From NCBI GenBank assembly GCA_051746765.1, contig JBNJFK010000027.1, positions 1-16,423 on the forward strand: DNA of 16,423 bases, written 5' to 3'. The position numbers and the translations under genes were made by a program. A model generated the notes under the pieces. That model ran no database searches and was not told where the DNA came from. It was given only the letters and a program-made list of their open reading frames with translations. This document shows, piece by piece, positions 7,883 to 15,043 of this stretch (positions within the stretch are counted from its first letter, which is position 1; the number at the start of each line of letters is the position of its first letter). Source of the DNA: JBBEBE01 sp051746765. Lineage in GTDB: Bacteria; Bacteroidota; Rhodothermia; Balneolales; Balneolaceae.

Positions 7883-8494
7883 CTACTCGACGGACTCCTG
7901 CCAGAGTTGTGGAAAATCGTCCCGGAGCTTTTTCAGTTTCGGGGCGATCACCACCTGGCAATATCCCGCATTCTGGTTGTTGTTGAAGTAGTCCTGATGG
8001 TAGTTCTCTGCCTTGTAATACTTATCCAGCGGGGTAATTTCCGTTACAATTGGATCGCTCCAAAGATCCGATGCATCGGTCCGTTCCAATGACTCCTCGG
8101 CAATTCTTTTCTGCTCGTCATCATGATAAAAGACGGCAGAACGATACTGTGTCCCGATATCGGCTCCCTGCCGATTCAGAGTCGTCGGATTATGCGTATG
8201 CCAAAAAACCTCCAGAATCTCTTCGAACGAGATCTCATCCGGATCAAAGGTGACCCTCGCCACTTCGGCATGACCGGTTCGGCCCGACACAACCTGTTGA
8301 TAGGTCGGGTTCTCCAGATCGCCACCCGTATATCCAGCTTCAACGGCGACGACCCCTTGTACGCGCTGGAAGACTGCCTCAACGCACCAAAAACAGCCTG
8401 CGCCCAACGTTGCCTGTTCCATATGTTGTGACTTGTCAGGTTGTTGCATGCTCATCATCATCCACAAGGTTGTCCAGATCCAAAGTTGACTCAT
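7883..8494 (-). CDS. msrA: Peptide-methionine (S)-S-oxide reductase MsrA
   Basis: Reduces methionine-S-sulfoxide in oxidised proteins. The 203-aa product has catalytic Cys34 in GAGCFWCVEAVF, Cys37 close by, GYTGGDLENPTYQQVVSGRT, GHAEVARVTFDP, GTQYRSAVFYHDDEQ and a candidate resolving Cys179 in NAGYCQ. It is compared with about 212 aa for E. coli MsrA. An ATG four codons further upstream (8506) exists, but GGAG six bases before the 8494 ATG favours the latter. The first 16 residues are hydrophobic and Trp/Met-rich with no basic residue, so export or membrane association is possible but not clear; a cytoplasmic form could start at Met25, which lacks a ribosome site. Its stop codon directly abuts the stop of the receptor gene on the other strand. 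Confidence 0.95.
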   Translation of the reverse strand: MSQLWIWTTLWMMMSMQQPDKSQHMEQATLGAGCFWCVEAVFQRVQGVVAVEAGYTGGDLENPTYQQVVSGRTGHAEVARVTFDPDEISFEEILEVFWHTHNPTTLNRQGADIGTQYRSAVFYHDDEQKRIAEESLERTDASDLWSDPIVTEITPLDKYYKAENYHQDYFNNNQNAGYCQVVIAPKLKKLRDDFPQLWQESVE

Positions 8495-8722
8495 CCCATT
8501 CTCCATTTGTAAATGGTACTTCTCGCCCCTATAACCGAAAACTGGAAATCATCGTGCCCTTACGGGAGATTTACAATATTTTGTCCATGATCCTCTGATT
8601 TCCGAACGGAAACTTTGTATCATACTCTCGAAGTTCCTTGACAGCACGATCCTGCTATCTTGTCCTGCTCGAGTGGAACGACCGTTAACCGATTGAACGG
8701 CAAGACGAAACCGAGGATTGTC

Positions 8723-9127
8723 ATGAAACGAACTTTCTCCCCCCTTCTACTTCTTTTGATCGTTTTAACGATCCTTGCAAGTAGCTGCAAAATGGCCGAC
8801 ATGTCCAGCTCGGACCGAAGTCGACCGGGCATCGACATTGATCCGAATCGTACGTTGGTCGACCATCTACGGCAGTTTCCGTCTCTTCGAATTTTTAATC
8901 GAGGTGGAGCCTATGACGTCCAGATGCGGGGAGCTCAATCTATCGCTCAGAAGAACCACGTTCTCTTCGTGATTAACCGAACTCCGGTCGGAACCAGTTA
9001 TAATGACGCCGAAGCGTTGATCGTGATGGACAATGTAGAGAAGATCGAAGCACTCCCCCCCTCAAGGGCGCAACAGATTTATGGCGATCGCGGAATGTTC
9101 GGTGCCGTTGTGATCACCACAAAGTAA
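8723..9127 (+). CDS. Stand-alone TonB-receptor plug-like lipoprotein, copy 1
   Basis: A 134-aa predicted lipoprotein: MKRTFSPLLLLLIVLTILAS followed by S-C, with Cys22 as the lipidated residue. After a short Ser/Asp-rich linker, residues about 40-134 match the plug domain of TonB-dependent (SusC-like) receptors: LVDHLRQFPSLRI (plug start), VQMRGAQSIAQ (cf. 'IRG..S'), VLFVINRTPVG (cf. 'PLYVIDGVPV'), NVEKIEALPPSRAQQIYGDR (cf. 'IESIEVLKDASA..YGSR') and GMFGAVVITTK at the very end. It stops where a barrel would begin, so it cannot be a pore. The frame extends upstream to a TTG at 8660; the ATG at 8723 with GAGG six bases before it and the signal peptide settles the start. Copy 2 lies 151 bp downstream, same strand. 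Function unknown. Confidence 0.75.
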   Translation: MKRTFSPLLLLLIVLTILASSCKMADMSSSDRSRPGIDIDPNRTLVDHLRQFPSLRIFNRGGAYDVQMRGAQSIAQKNHVLFVINRTPVGTSYNDAEALIVMDNVEKIEALPPSRAQQIYGDRGMFGAVVITTK

Positions 9128-9214
9128 GGCTCAGACCGCTCGATCCGTTGTTTTTGAGAGGAATATTGAGTAGAATTATCGTGTAGACCATCGCCTCTCC
9201 CCGACACTTTACCC

Positions 9215-9236
9215 CCCCGAATCTAACCTATCGGGG
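9215..9236 (+). repeat. Short inverted repeat in the leader of plug-lipoprotein copy 2
   Basis: CCCCGA (9215-9220) and TCGGGG (9231-9236) can pair around a ten-base loop. An alternative left arm, TCCCCGA at 9198-9204, pairs seven bases with TCGGGGA at 9231-9237. The two left arms are mutually exclusive. No U-run follows, so a terminator for copy 1 is not supported; a leader RNA structure or a DNA operator is possible. Confidence 0.25.
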
Positions 9237-9278
9237 ATGGACGATTTTCCGATCGTGTTTAACCACAGGAGGTTCGTC

Positions 9279-9722
9279 ATGAGTGCACAACTCACAATTA
9301 CTATGGTACTACTCTCTCTCTTGCTTTCAGGCGGTTGCAAGTCGAGCGAGCCGGCAGCTGAAACTACGATGGAACAGGTGGTCGAAGAACACGCAAAAAT
9401 GGCAGATCAAGCTCGCCCCAAACTTCGAATCGATCCAAATCGCCCCCTAATCGATCACCTGCGACAATTCCCGTCCCTTCAAATCATGACTCGGGCCAGC
9501 GGGTATAATGTCCGGTTGAGGGGCCCACAATCGATCGCGCAATCGGACTATGTCCTCTTTGTGATCAACAGTACCCCGGTCGGTCAATCGTATGATTACG
9601 CAGAATCGATGATTAACATGTACAATGTGGAGAAAATCGATGTACTCACACCGAGATTCGCCCAGCAACGTTACGGTGAGCGGGGCATGTTCGGAGCGGT
9701 CGTGATCACAACCACGGATTGA
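9279..9722 (+). CDS. Stand-alone TonB-receptor plug-like lipoprotein, copy 2
   Basis: A 147-aa paralogue of the preceding gene. MSAQLTITMVLLSLLLSGGC is a lipoprotein signal with Cys20. A longer acidic linker (SSEPAAETTMEQVVEEHAKM) precedes the plug-like domain, which from LRIDPNR to VVITT is about two-thirds identical to copy 1 by eye over about 95 residues, with the same landmarks: PLIDHLRQFPSL, VRLRGPQSIAQ, YVLFVINSTPVG, NVEKIDVL and YGERGMFGAVV. The ATG has a strong AGGAGG (9267-9272) six bases before it, which rules against the in-frame ATG at 9237. No barrel follows; the stop is six bases from the converging DUF2911 gene. Surface-facing or periplasm-facing outer-membrane anchoring is likely from the lipobox; the role is unknown. 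The preserved core with divergent linker suggests old tandem duplication under selection. Confidence 0.75.
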   Translation: MSAQLTITMVLLSLLLSGGCKSSEPAAETTMEQVVEEHAKMADQARPKLRIDPNRPLIDHLRQFPSLQIMTRASGYNVRLRGPQSIAQSDYVLFVINSTPVGQSYDYAESMINMYNVEKIDVLTPRFAQQRYGERGMFGAVVITTTD

Positions 9723-9728
9723 GATCGG

Positions 9729-10280
9729 TCAAGATCCAGAAACAGTCATCGGGACCGGAATTCGGACATCCTCCCATTGCAGAACGAGCTGTGCATCCTC
9801 TTCAGAAATCTCTTCGAAAGTAATCAGGAACTGCTCTTGGTGGTCGGTGCGCTCCGGTGTAACGGTGACGCGAAAGAGATCTTCCGATTCGTCATACTCC
9901 GTTCCCCAAGAGAGTTTCCGGTTCAATATCACTGTCCACTCGGACTCACCGGGAATGGTGTAGAGGGACCATGTTCCCTCGGGTAGAGTTTGGCCGGCGA
10001 TCGAGACCGGATCCGAGACCGTTATATTGGTCGACTCATTGGCGCCGGCTCTCCAGACTTCTCCGTATGGAACCAGTCCATTGGCAGAAAAGATCTCTCG
10101 CCCCCGGACTGATGGTCGGCCGTACGTCACCCGAACCTGGGTCGTCCCGATTGTCTGTTCCACTGCAGCATTGGGACTTACACGCGAACTGTCATTTCCT
10201 CTCTCCTGTGCCTGTAGTGCAGGCACGGCCACCACAAACAGCAGCAAAAGGGTTGCAAGCGTTATCGTCGATTTAATCAT
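9729..10280 (-). CDS. Exported DUF2911-family protein
   Basis: A 183-aa protein with signal peptide MIKSTITLATLLLLFVVAVP followed by ALQAQ, cleavage probably after AQA. The mature part carries the DUF2911 signature: VRVTYGRPSVRGREIF, LVPYGEVWRAGANESTNI, LPEGTWSLYTIPGESEWTVI and LNRKLSWGTEYDESED. The family is common in Bacteroidota and has no established activity; it is probably periplasmic or surface-associated. The ATG at 10280 has AGAGGTGAG just upstream, preferred over a GTG three codons earlier. It lies 87 bp downstream of the amidohydrolase gene on the same strand and could share its transcript, although an own promoter in the gap is not excluded. Confidence 0.85.
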   Translation of the reverse strand: MIKSTITLATLLLLFVVAVPALQAQERGNDSSRVSPNAAVEQTIGTTQVRVTYGRPSVRGREIFSANGLVPYGEVWRAGANESTNITVSDPVSIAGQTLPEGTWSLYTIPGESEWTVILNRKLSWGTEYDESEDLFRVTVTPERTDHQEQFLITFEEISEEDAQLVLQWEDVRIPVPMTVSGS

Positions 10281-10367
10281 GGTTCTCACCTCTATTCAAT
10301 CATCAATGGTTGATTAACAGGTCGATCTGTAAAAAGCCCGGCCAATCTGATATAAAGCTGTTTCGAC

Positions 10368-11600
10368 TCAGGGTGCTTCGTAAGATGTTCCCGCCAGTCC
10401 ATTTCGGTCCCACATGACACGACCTTCCAGAAGAGTCAACTCCGCTTCCAGCTGTCGGTCTCCCGAAACCCGGATATTGCGAACATCCAGAAAACCGAAA
10501 TCCCCTTCACGCACATTGAATACGGCCACATCGGCGGGTGCACCGACAGACAGGTGGCCATACTCTTCACGCTGAATCACTTGTGCAGGTTTCCAGGTGG
10601 AGGCCTCGATCACGTCCATGAGTGGCATTCCCATGGCCAGAAACTTGGACATCATGTTGGCCATATCCTTCGCTCCGCCATTCATGGAGCTCAAATGGAG
10701 ATCGGTACTGATCACATCAGGTGTAAATCCCTGCTCCATGGCCGGAACAGCCGCCTCAAAGCTGAATGCTCCTCCTCCATGGCCCACATCAAAAATGATT
10801 CCCCGATCCCGAGCCTCCTGCACATAGGGTTTGATCTCGTAGTTCTCATCCACGATCGATTCCCGGTTCCACGGGTGGTAGGCATACATGTGGGTATAGA
10901 TATCGCCCGGTCGAAAGGTCTCGAGAAGAAGTTTGGAAAGAGAGAGAGGCGGTTCATTTTGACCGAAGTCGATCATGACCGGAACATCGGCAATCTCCCC
11001 GGCTTCGACAGCTCGTTCAATTCCGGTAAAGTCGGGTGACTTCCAGACCTTGATCCCGACAATCAACTCCTCATTGTCCAATATCTGTGCGGCCGTCATC
11101 TCAGGATTGTAGTCCGTATAATCCTTGACCAGCAATGAACTGGAGTGACCTCCTTCGTCCGAACCTTTGTTTCCCGTAATCGAGAGAATCAGAAAAATTC
11201 GCGTATTGGCACGATCCACCTGCTCTTTGGCCATTGAGAGGTTGCGCCATCCAAAGGTACCGGCATCTATCATGGTGGTCACACCCGCCCGAAACGTGAA
11301 TCCGTCCGGTGGATCGGCAATCGGCGAGAGGTGTCCGTGGAGATCAATAATTCCGGGGGTCACCAAGTGCCCGCTGACATCGACTACTCTTTCGGCACCC
11401 GATTCAGAAAGGTTTGTGGCGATGTGTGATATTTTGCCGTCGGTTATTCCAACGTCCATAACCTCGTCAACACCGTTTTTCGGGTCCATGACATGGCCAC
11501 CCTTGAGAAGCAGATCCATCTGCTGAGCTGTGGCCGGTGACGTGAGTAGAAGTGAGAAGAGAATCAACAGCAGGGAGAGAAATCGGATAGGTTCACGCAT
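10368..11600 (-). CDS. Exported metal-dependent amidohydrolase/deacetylase
   Basis: A 410-aa member of the amidohydrolase superfamily, of the type often annotated 'amidohydrolase/deacetylase family metallohydrolase' (COG3964-like). Residues 1-25 form a signal peptide (MREPIRFLSLLLILFSLLLT, then SPATAQQ), so it works outside the cytoplasm. Metal ligands are all visible: His88 and His90 in GIIDLHGH, Lys184 in VGIKVWKS (the carbamylated bridging lysine), His237 in IYTHMY, His274 in VGHGGG, and catalytic Asp300 in STDLH. The small beta-sandwich is formed from the N-terminus (LLLKGGHVMDPKNGVDEVMD) and C-terminus (ADVAVFNVREGDF). Characterised COG3964 members hydrolyse N-acyl or O-acyl substrates such as acetyl-mandelate; the substrate here cannot be read. 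It is divergent from the CocE-type hydrolase gene. Confidence 0.88.
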   Translation of the reverse strand: MREPIRFLSLLLILFSLLLTSPATAQQMDLLLKGGHVMDPKNGVDEVMDVGITDGKISHIATNLSESGAERVVDVSGHLVTPGIIDLHGHLSPIADPPDGFTFRAGVTTMIDAGTFGWRNLSMAKEQVDRANTRIFLILSITGNKGSDEGGHSSSLLVKDYTDYNPEMTAAQILDNEELIVGIKVWKSPDFTGIERAVEAGEIADVPVMIDFGQNEPPLSLSKLLLETFRPGDIYTHMYAYHPWNRESIVDENYEIKPYVQEARDRGIIFDVGHGGGAFSFEAAVPAMEQGFTPDVISTDLHLSSMNGGAKDMANMMSKFLAMGMPLMDVIEASTWKPAQVIQREEYGHLSVGAPADVAVFNVREGDFGFLDVRNIRVSGDRQLEAELTLLEGRVMWDRNGLAGTSYEAP

Positions 11601-11773
11601 GGTTTTCCATATGTCGGGTTTGTAGATTCATTCACGCCATCTTAAAAAAAAGTGCTGCAACTGCCAACTTTCACCGATTACGGACAGGAAACGACATCCA
11701 TTCCGTATCAATTTTGTTTTCATCTCCTCTTTTTATACCCTTTCCAGGTAAACCCTTACCTAGCTCTCCCGCC

Positions 11774-13609
11774 ATGAATCTTCTACTTTCCCTTCTTTGG
11801 ATCCTTTCTGGTAGTGGCATATTTGGAACCGCTTCCGGGAATACCGTCTTCGAAAAGACCCTTTTCCCGAACCCGCCTCTCCATGCCGAACTCACCGATC
11901 CGGTAGAGCGGCACGAGATCCGCATTCTCCGCCATCAACCGGTCGAAATGCGCGACGGCACCATCCTCTATGCCGATGTCTACCTGCCGGCTGAACCGGG
12001 TGAGTACCCCACCATCGTCTCCCGAACCCCCTACGGCGTTCAACGGTCCGGCAGTCACGAACGGTTTATCAAATTTGCCCAAAATGGCTATGCCGCTGTC
12101 TTCATGGATATACGCGGACGATACGAGAGCGAAGGGATATGGGAACCGTTTCGGGACGAAGCCGAGGATGGGTACGACTCGATTGAGTGGGCAGCGTCAC
12201 AATCTTGGTCCAACGGAGACGTCGCCATGCAGGGCGGAAGCTATCTGGGACACAACCAGTGGGCGACCGCATCCCAGGCACCCCCATCGCTGGTTGCAAT
12301 CTTTCCCGCCGTGGCATCCACCAACCTTTACGCCAACTGGATCACGATGGGAGGGGCTTACCGGCTTGCCTTCAACTACGGGTGGGGAGTCGTGCGCATG
12401 CCGAACCGAATCATGCTTCCTCAGTTCTGGCACACGGAAGAGTATACTCCGGAGGAGCTGAAGTACGAAAATATCCTCATGGAACTCCCGCTCCGTGAAA
12501 TGGATCTGCACAGCGCCGGATACGAGGTGAGCCATCACCGCGACTGGGTCGACAATGAAGGGCTCAACGACTACTGGCAAGAGATCAACGACGAAGCCCG
12601 CTTCGATCAAATGACGGTTCCTGCCTACAGCTTCGGAGGTTGGTTCGACATCTTCGTCATGGGCACGATCAACGGCTACATCGGCATGAGAAACGAAGGA
12701 GCGACTCCGGAAGCACGACGCGGAGCCCGTCTCCGGATCGGGCCTTGGGGGCACGGAGCTTCCCAAAGCGTTGGAGATTTTGATTTTACTCCGGACGCCT
12801 ATGTGGATCAGTTCGAGGAGGAACTTCGATTCTACGACCATCACCTGAAAGGGATCGAGAACGGTGTGGACGAAGAGAAACCCGTACAGCTCTTCTATAT
12901 GGGGGTAAACCAGTGGCGGGGCGAAGATGACTATCCAATCCCCGGAACAGAGTATCGAAACCTCTATCTCTCGAGCGAAAACGGAGCCAACTCCGTACGG
13001 GGAGATGGGGCTCTTTCATTCGATCGTCCCTCCCGGAGCGGCACGGATCACTACCGTTACGATCCGGACAACCCCGTTCCAACGCTGGGTGGCAACAACT
13101 GTTGTGGAGTACCAACGGTTGCCGGGCCACGTGACCAGCGACCGTTGGAACGACGAGAAGATCTGCTCGTCTACACCAGTGAATTTCTGACCGAGGAGGT
13201 GACCATTGCCGGACCTGTGCGAATGAAACTCCACGCAGCGACCGACGGTCGGGATACCGACTGGATGGTCAAACTGGTCGATGTTCACCCGGACGGCACC
13301 GCATTTCCGGTCGCCGAAGGGATGCTGCGGGCCAAGTTTCATGAGGGGCTGGAGGAGATCAATCTGCTCACTCCCAATCAGGTCTATGAATTTGATATCG
13401 AAATGACCGGCACGGCCAACGTCTTCAAGCCGGGTCACCGAATTCGCGTTACGGTGACCTCCAGCAACTTCCCGCAGTTCAATCGAAATCTCAATACGGG
13501 GGCCCCTCTCGGAAGCAGCAGCGAGGTACGGGTTGCCAACCAGACCATTCACCATGGTGGTTCACGATCGAGTCATATTGTACTGCCGATCGTTCCGGGG
13601 CTTGAGTGA
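11774..13609 (+). CDS. Exported CocE/NonD-family serine hydrolase (X-Pro dipeptidyl-peptidase S15-like)
   Basis: A 611-aa alpha/beta hydrolase with a C-terminal jelly-roll domain. MNLLLSLLWILSGSGIFGTA resembles a signal peptide without basic residues. Catalytic elements: Tyr87 in SRTPYGV (oxyanion), nucleophile Ser156 in MQGGSYLGHNQW, Asp292 in GGWFDIFV and His327 in IGPWGHGAS. From about residue 395 the beta-rich X-Pro dipeptidyl-peptidase C-terminal domain follows (TDWMVKLVDVHPDG, GHRIRVTVTSSNFPQFNRNL). Relatives hydrolyse acylated compounds (cocaine esterase, glutaryl-acylase) or X-Pro peptides; the choice is not readable here. The frame extends to a TTG at 11714; the ATG at 11774 starts the signal peptide, but neither has a good ribosome site. 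It sits back-to-back with the exported amidohydrolase and may belong to the same secreted-hydrolase repertoire. Confidence 0.9.
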   Translation: MNLLLSLLWILSGSGIFGTASGNTVFEKTLFPNPPLHAELTDPVERHEIRILRHQPVEMRDGTILYADVYLPAEPGEYPTIVSRTPYGVQRSGSHERFIKFAQNGYAAVFMDIRGRYESEGIWEPFRDEAEDGYDSIEWAASQSWSNGDVAMQGGSYLGHNQWATASQAPPSLVAIFPAVASTNLYANWITMGGAYRLAFNYGWGVVRMPNRIMLPQFWHTEEYTPEELKYENILMELPLREMDLHSAGYEVSHHRDWVDNEGLNDYWQEINDEARFDQMTVPAYSFGGWFDIFVMGTINGYIGMRNEGATPEARRGARLRIGPWGHGASQSVGDFDFTPDAYVDQFEEELRFYDHHLKGIENGVDEEKPVQLFYMGVNQWRGEDDYPIPGTEYRNLYLSSENGANSVRGDGALSFDRPSRSGTDHYRYDPDNPVPTLGGNNCCGVPTVAGPRDQRPLERREDLLVYTSEFLTEEVTIAGPVRMKLHAATDGRDTDWMVKLVDVHPDGTAFPVAEGMLRAKFHEGLEEINLLTPNQVYEFDIEMTGTANVFKPGHRIRVTVTSSNFPQFNRNLNTGAPLGSSSEVRVANQTIHHGGSRSSHIVLPIVPGLE

Positions 13610-13730
13610 GGCGGCAGGTTCAGGATGAGTTTGAGTGACGAACGGACGAAGATAAAACCATGGCACGCTACGGTTGGGGAAGAACTTACACCAAAGCCAC
13701 CGGTTCCGGCCCGAATCCAGCCCGGACAAA

Positions 13731-14927
13731 TCACTGACTCCAGATCCGCCCGTCGTGTCGGATATGCCAGGTCCTATTTCCGTCAAAACTTTCCGATACG
13801 GCTTCAAACATGGTTCGGGTGGTGCGGATTTCCGGATCGAAATCCAGCCCCTCCACCGTGATCTCGTTCACGCCGAGTTCCGCCCCGTCTTCGGTATAGC
13901 GACCGTGCTTTTCAAAGTAGTCCCGCTGTCTGTAGAACACCTGCCGCAACGCCCATTTGATCTCCTCCTCCCTGTTCCAAACAAACGGCTCTTCCGCCTG
14001 TCCGGCAACTGCTTCAGAGAACTGAACGAATCCCCACATTTCTGGATAGTGCATGTTGACCAGTCCTTGCGGAGACCAGACCCAATTGTCTTCTCGGTAC
14101 GTCTCCCCCGTTTCGGGATCAACTTGTTTTCGATACTCGCCGTCCACCACATCCCGTTTCCACTGCACACGGGAGAAATTCACCCTCCATTGGTCGCCAG
14201 ACCCGGGCATCCCGTCCGCCATCTCAAGAAGGGCCTCCCACGGCATGGCCACCTCCACCGTCCATCCGGTATCCTCTCCACGAGGGTCATTCAGCTTCCC
14301 GTCGATCTGGACACCGGCCCGATAATCCAGCATGTTCCAGTTTTTCAGGTTCCTGGAACGGTGCCTCATCCGTGGGCTCAGCAGGAAATGATCCCACACG
14401 GTCTCCAGGGCGTTGATCTGCAGCTCCCAGTAGTTGTGCGTACTTCCGTTCGGGTCGATAAATATTTCGAAGTTGTTTTCATGCATGACCGGTGAATTCC
14501 GCTCGGTCATCGTCGCCCAGACATGCGGCTCTTCCAGTTCGGCGGCGAAATAGAAATACTCTTCATCCCACAACATCTTCACACGGGTGTCGAACCGGGG
14601 CAGCGGCTTCAGCTCGCCTTCGATATCAACAAACTTCTCTGTCCACTCCGCCTCTTCCCAAATCTCCTCATCGATTCGTCCGTCGATGTTCAGAGGCTGA
14701 TCCGTTCTGTAAACGACATACGTATGGGGATCAAAAGGAAGCGCCGGAACTGGATAGCCAGCCCCATTTTCCGCTACGGCTCCTGCCGGTGGCGCCGGGA
14801 CGTGTGTGCTGTCAGCAGCTTCATACTCTACCGAAACGGAATGAAACAGGACGATGGCGATAACAAAGCTCCACATTGGAACCGGGGTTACAGGTTTTCG
14901 GATGGGCAGTCCGGCCATACCACACAT
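13731..14927 (-). CDS. CBM9-like (carbohydrate-binding family 9) secreted protein
   Basis: A protein of up to 398 aa with a hydrophobic segment at residues 18-34 (MWSFVIAIVLFHSVSV) preceded by Arg10-Lys11, read as signal peptide or anchor, and a Pro/Ala-rich linker to about residue 65. Residues about 70-310 match the CBM9-like domain of Bacteroidota: NIDGRIDEEIWEEAEWTEKF, MLWDEEYFYFAAELEEPHVW, NNFEIFIDPNGSTHNYWELQ, WTVEVAMPWEAL, WRVNFSRVQWK and WSPQGLVNMHYPEMWGFVQF. The last 90 residues have no family I recognise. It probably binds a sugar or glycan outside the cytoplasm; no glycosidase domain is attached. The ATG at 14927 has GGTGG nearby; an alternative ATG at 14876 would place the hydrophobic stretch at the terminus but leaves no basic residues before it. 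It converges on the CocE-type gene with 121 bp between. Confidence 0.8.
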   Translation of the reverse strand: MCGMAGLPIRKPVTPVPMWSFVIAIVLFHSVSVEYEAADSTHVPAPPAGAVAENGAGYPVPALPFDPHTYVVYRTDQPLNIDGRIDEEIWEEAEWTEKFVDIEGELKPLPRFDTRVKMLWDEEYFYFAAELEEPHVWATMTERNSPVMHENNFEIFIDPNGSTHNYWELQINALETVWDHFLLSPRMRHRSRNLKNWNMLDYRAGVQIDGKLNDPRGEDTGWTVEVAMPWEALLEMADGMPGSGDQWRVNFSRVQWKRDVVDGEYRKQVDPETGETYREDNWVWSPQGLVNMHYPEMWGFVQFSEAVAGQAEEPFVWNREEEIKWALRQVFYRQRDYFEKHGRYTEDGAELGVNEITVEGLDFDPEIRTTRTMFEAVSESFDGNRTWHIRHDGRIWSQ

Positions 14928-15043
14928 TCATTGCCACCGGGATCAGAAAAATGGACGCGATGACACCTGGGAAAAAGAATATGGGCCTGATGAAGAGACC
15001 GCCGCACGCTCAAGATTAAAAAAAAGTATGACTTTCTACAGTT
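14888..15043 (-). pseudogene. Possible C-terminal remnant of a VOC/glyoxalase-family gene
   Basis: On the minus strand, an open stretch of 51 codons ends in TAA at 14890-14888 and reads CHRVHFSDPGGNECVVWPDC near its end. The 'F.DPGGNe..v.W' pattern is the classic closing strand of VOC/glyoxalase-fold proteins. No start codon or N-terminal VOC half can be found upstream in this frame, where a stop lies at 15046-15044, and a run of eight A's at about 15018-15025 could be a frameshift point. The end overlaps the 5' part of the CBM9-like gene in another frame. It is most simply a decayed gene, but chance resemblance is possible. Confidence 0.28.

Noticed and set aside
8638..8662. TTGACA with a TATCTTG downstream, a possible promoter of plug-lipoprotein copy 1.
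   Set aside because: The spacing is 12 bases for a sigma-70 reading, and the -7 box lacks one T of TAnnTTTG; neither model fits.
10302..10314. Small palindrome ATCAA-TGG-TTGAT upstream of the DUF2911 gene, a possible operator.
   Set aside because: Five base pairs in AT-rich sequence are expected by chance, and no regulator is nearby.
12197..13555. Two long minus-strand open frames (215 and 179 codons) opposite the CocE-type hydrolase.
   Set aside because: Both are antisense to the catalytic motifs of the hydrolase and have no domain-like pattern.
13674..14495. Plus-strand open frame of 273 codons opposite the CBM9-like gene.
   Set aside because: Antisense shadow; the minus-strand frame shows a signal peptide and CBM9 motifs.
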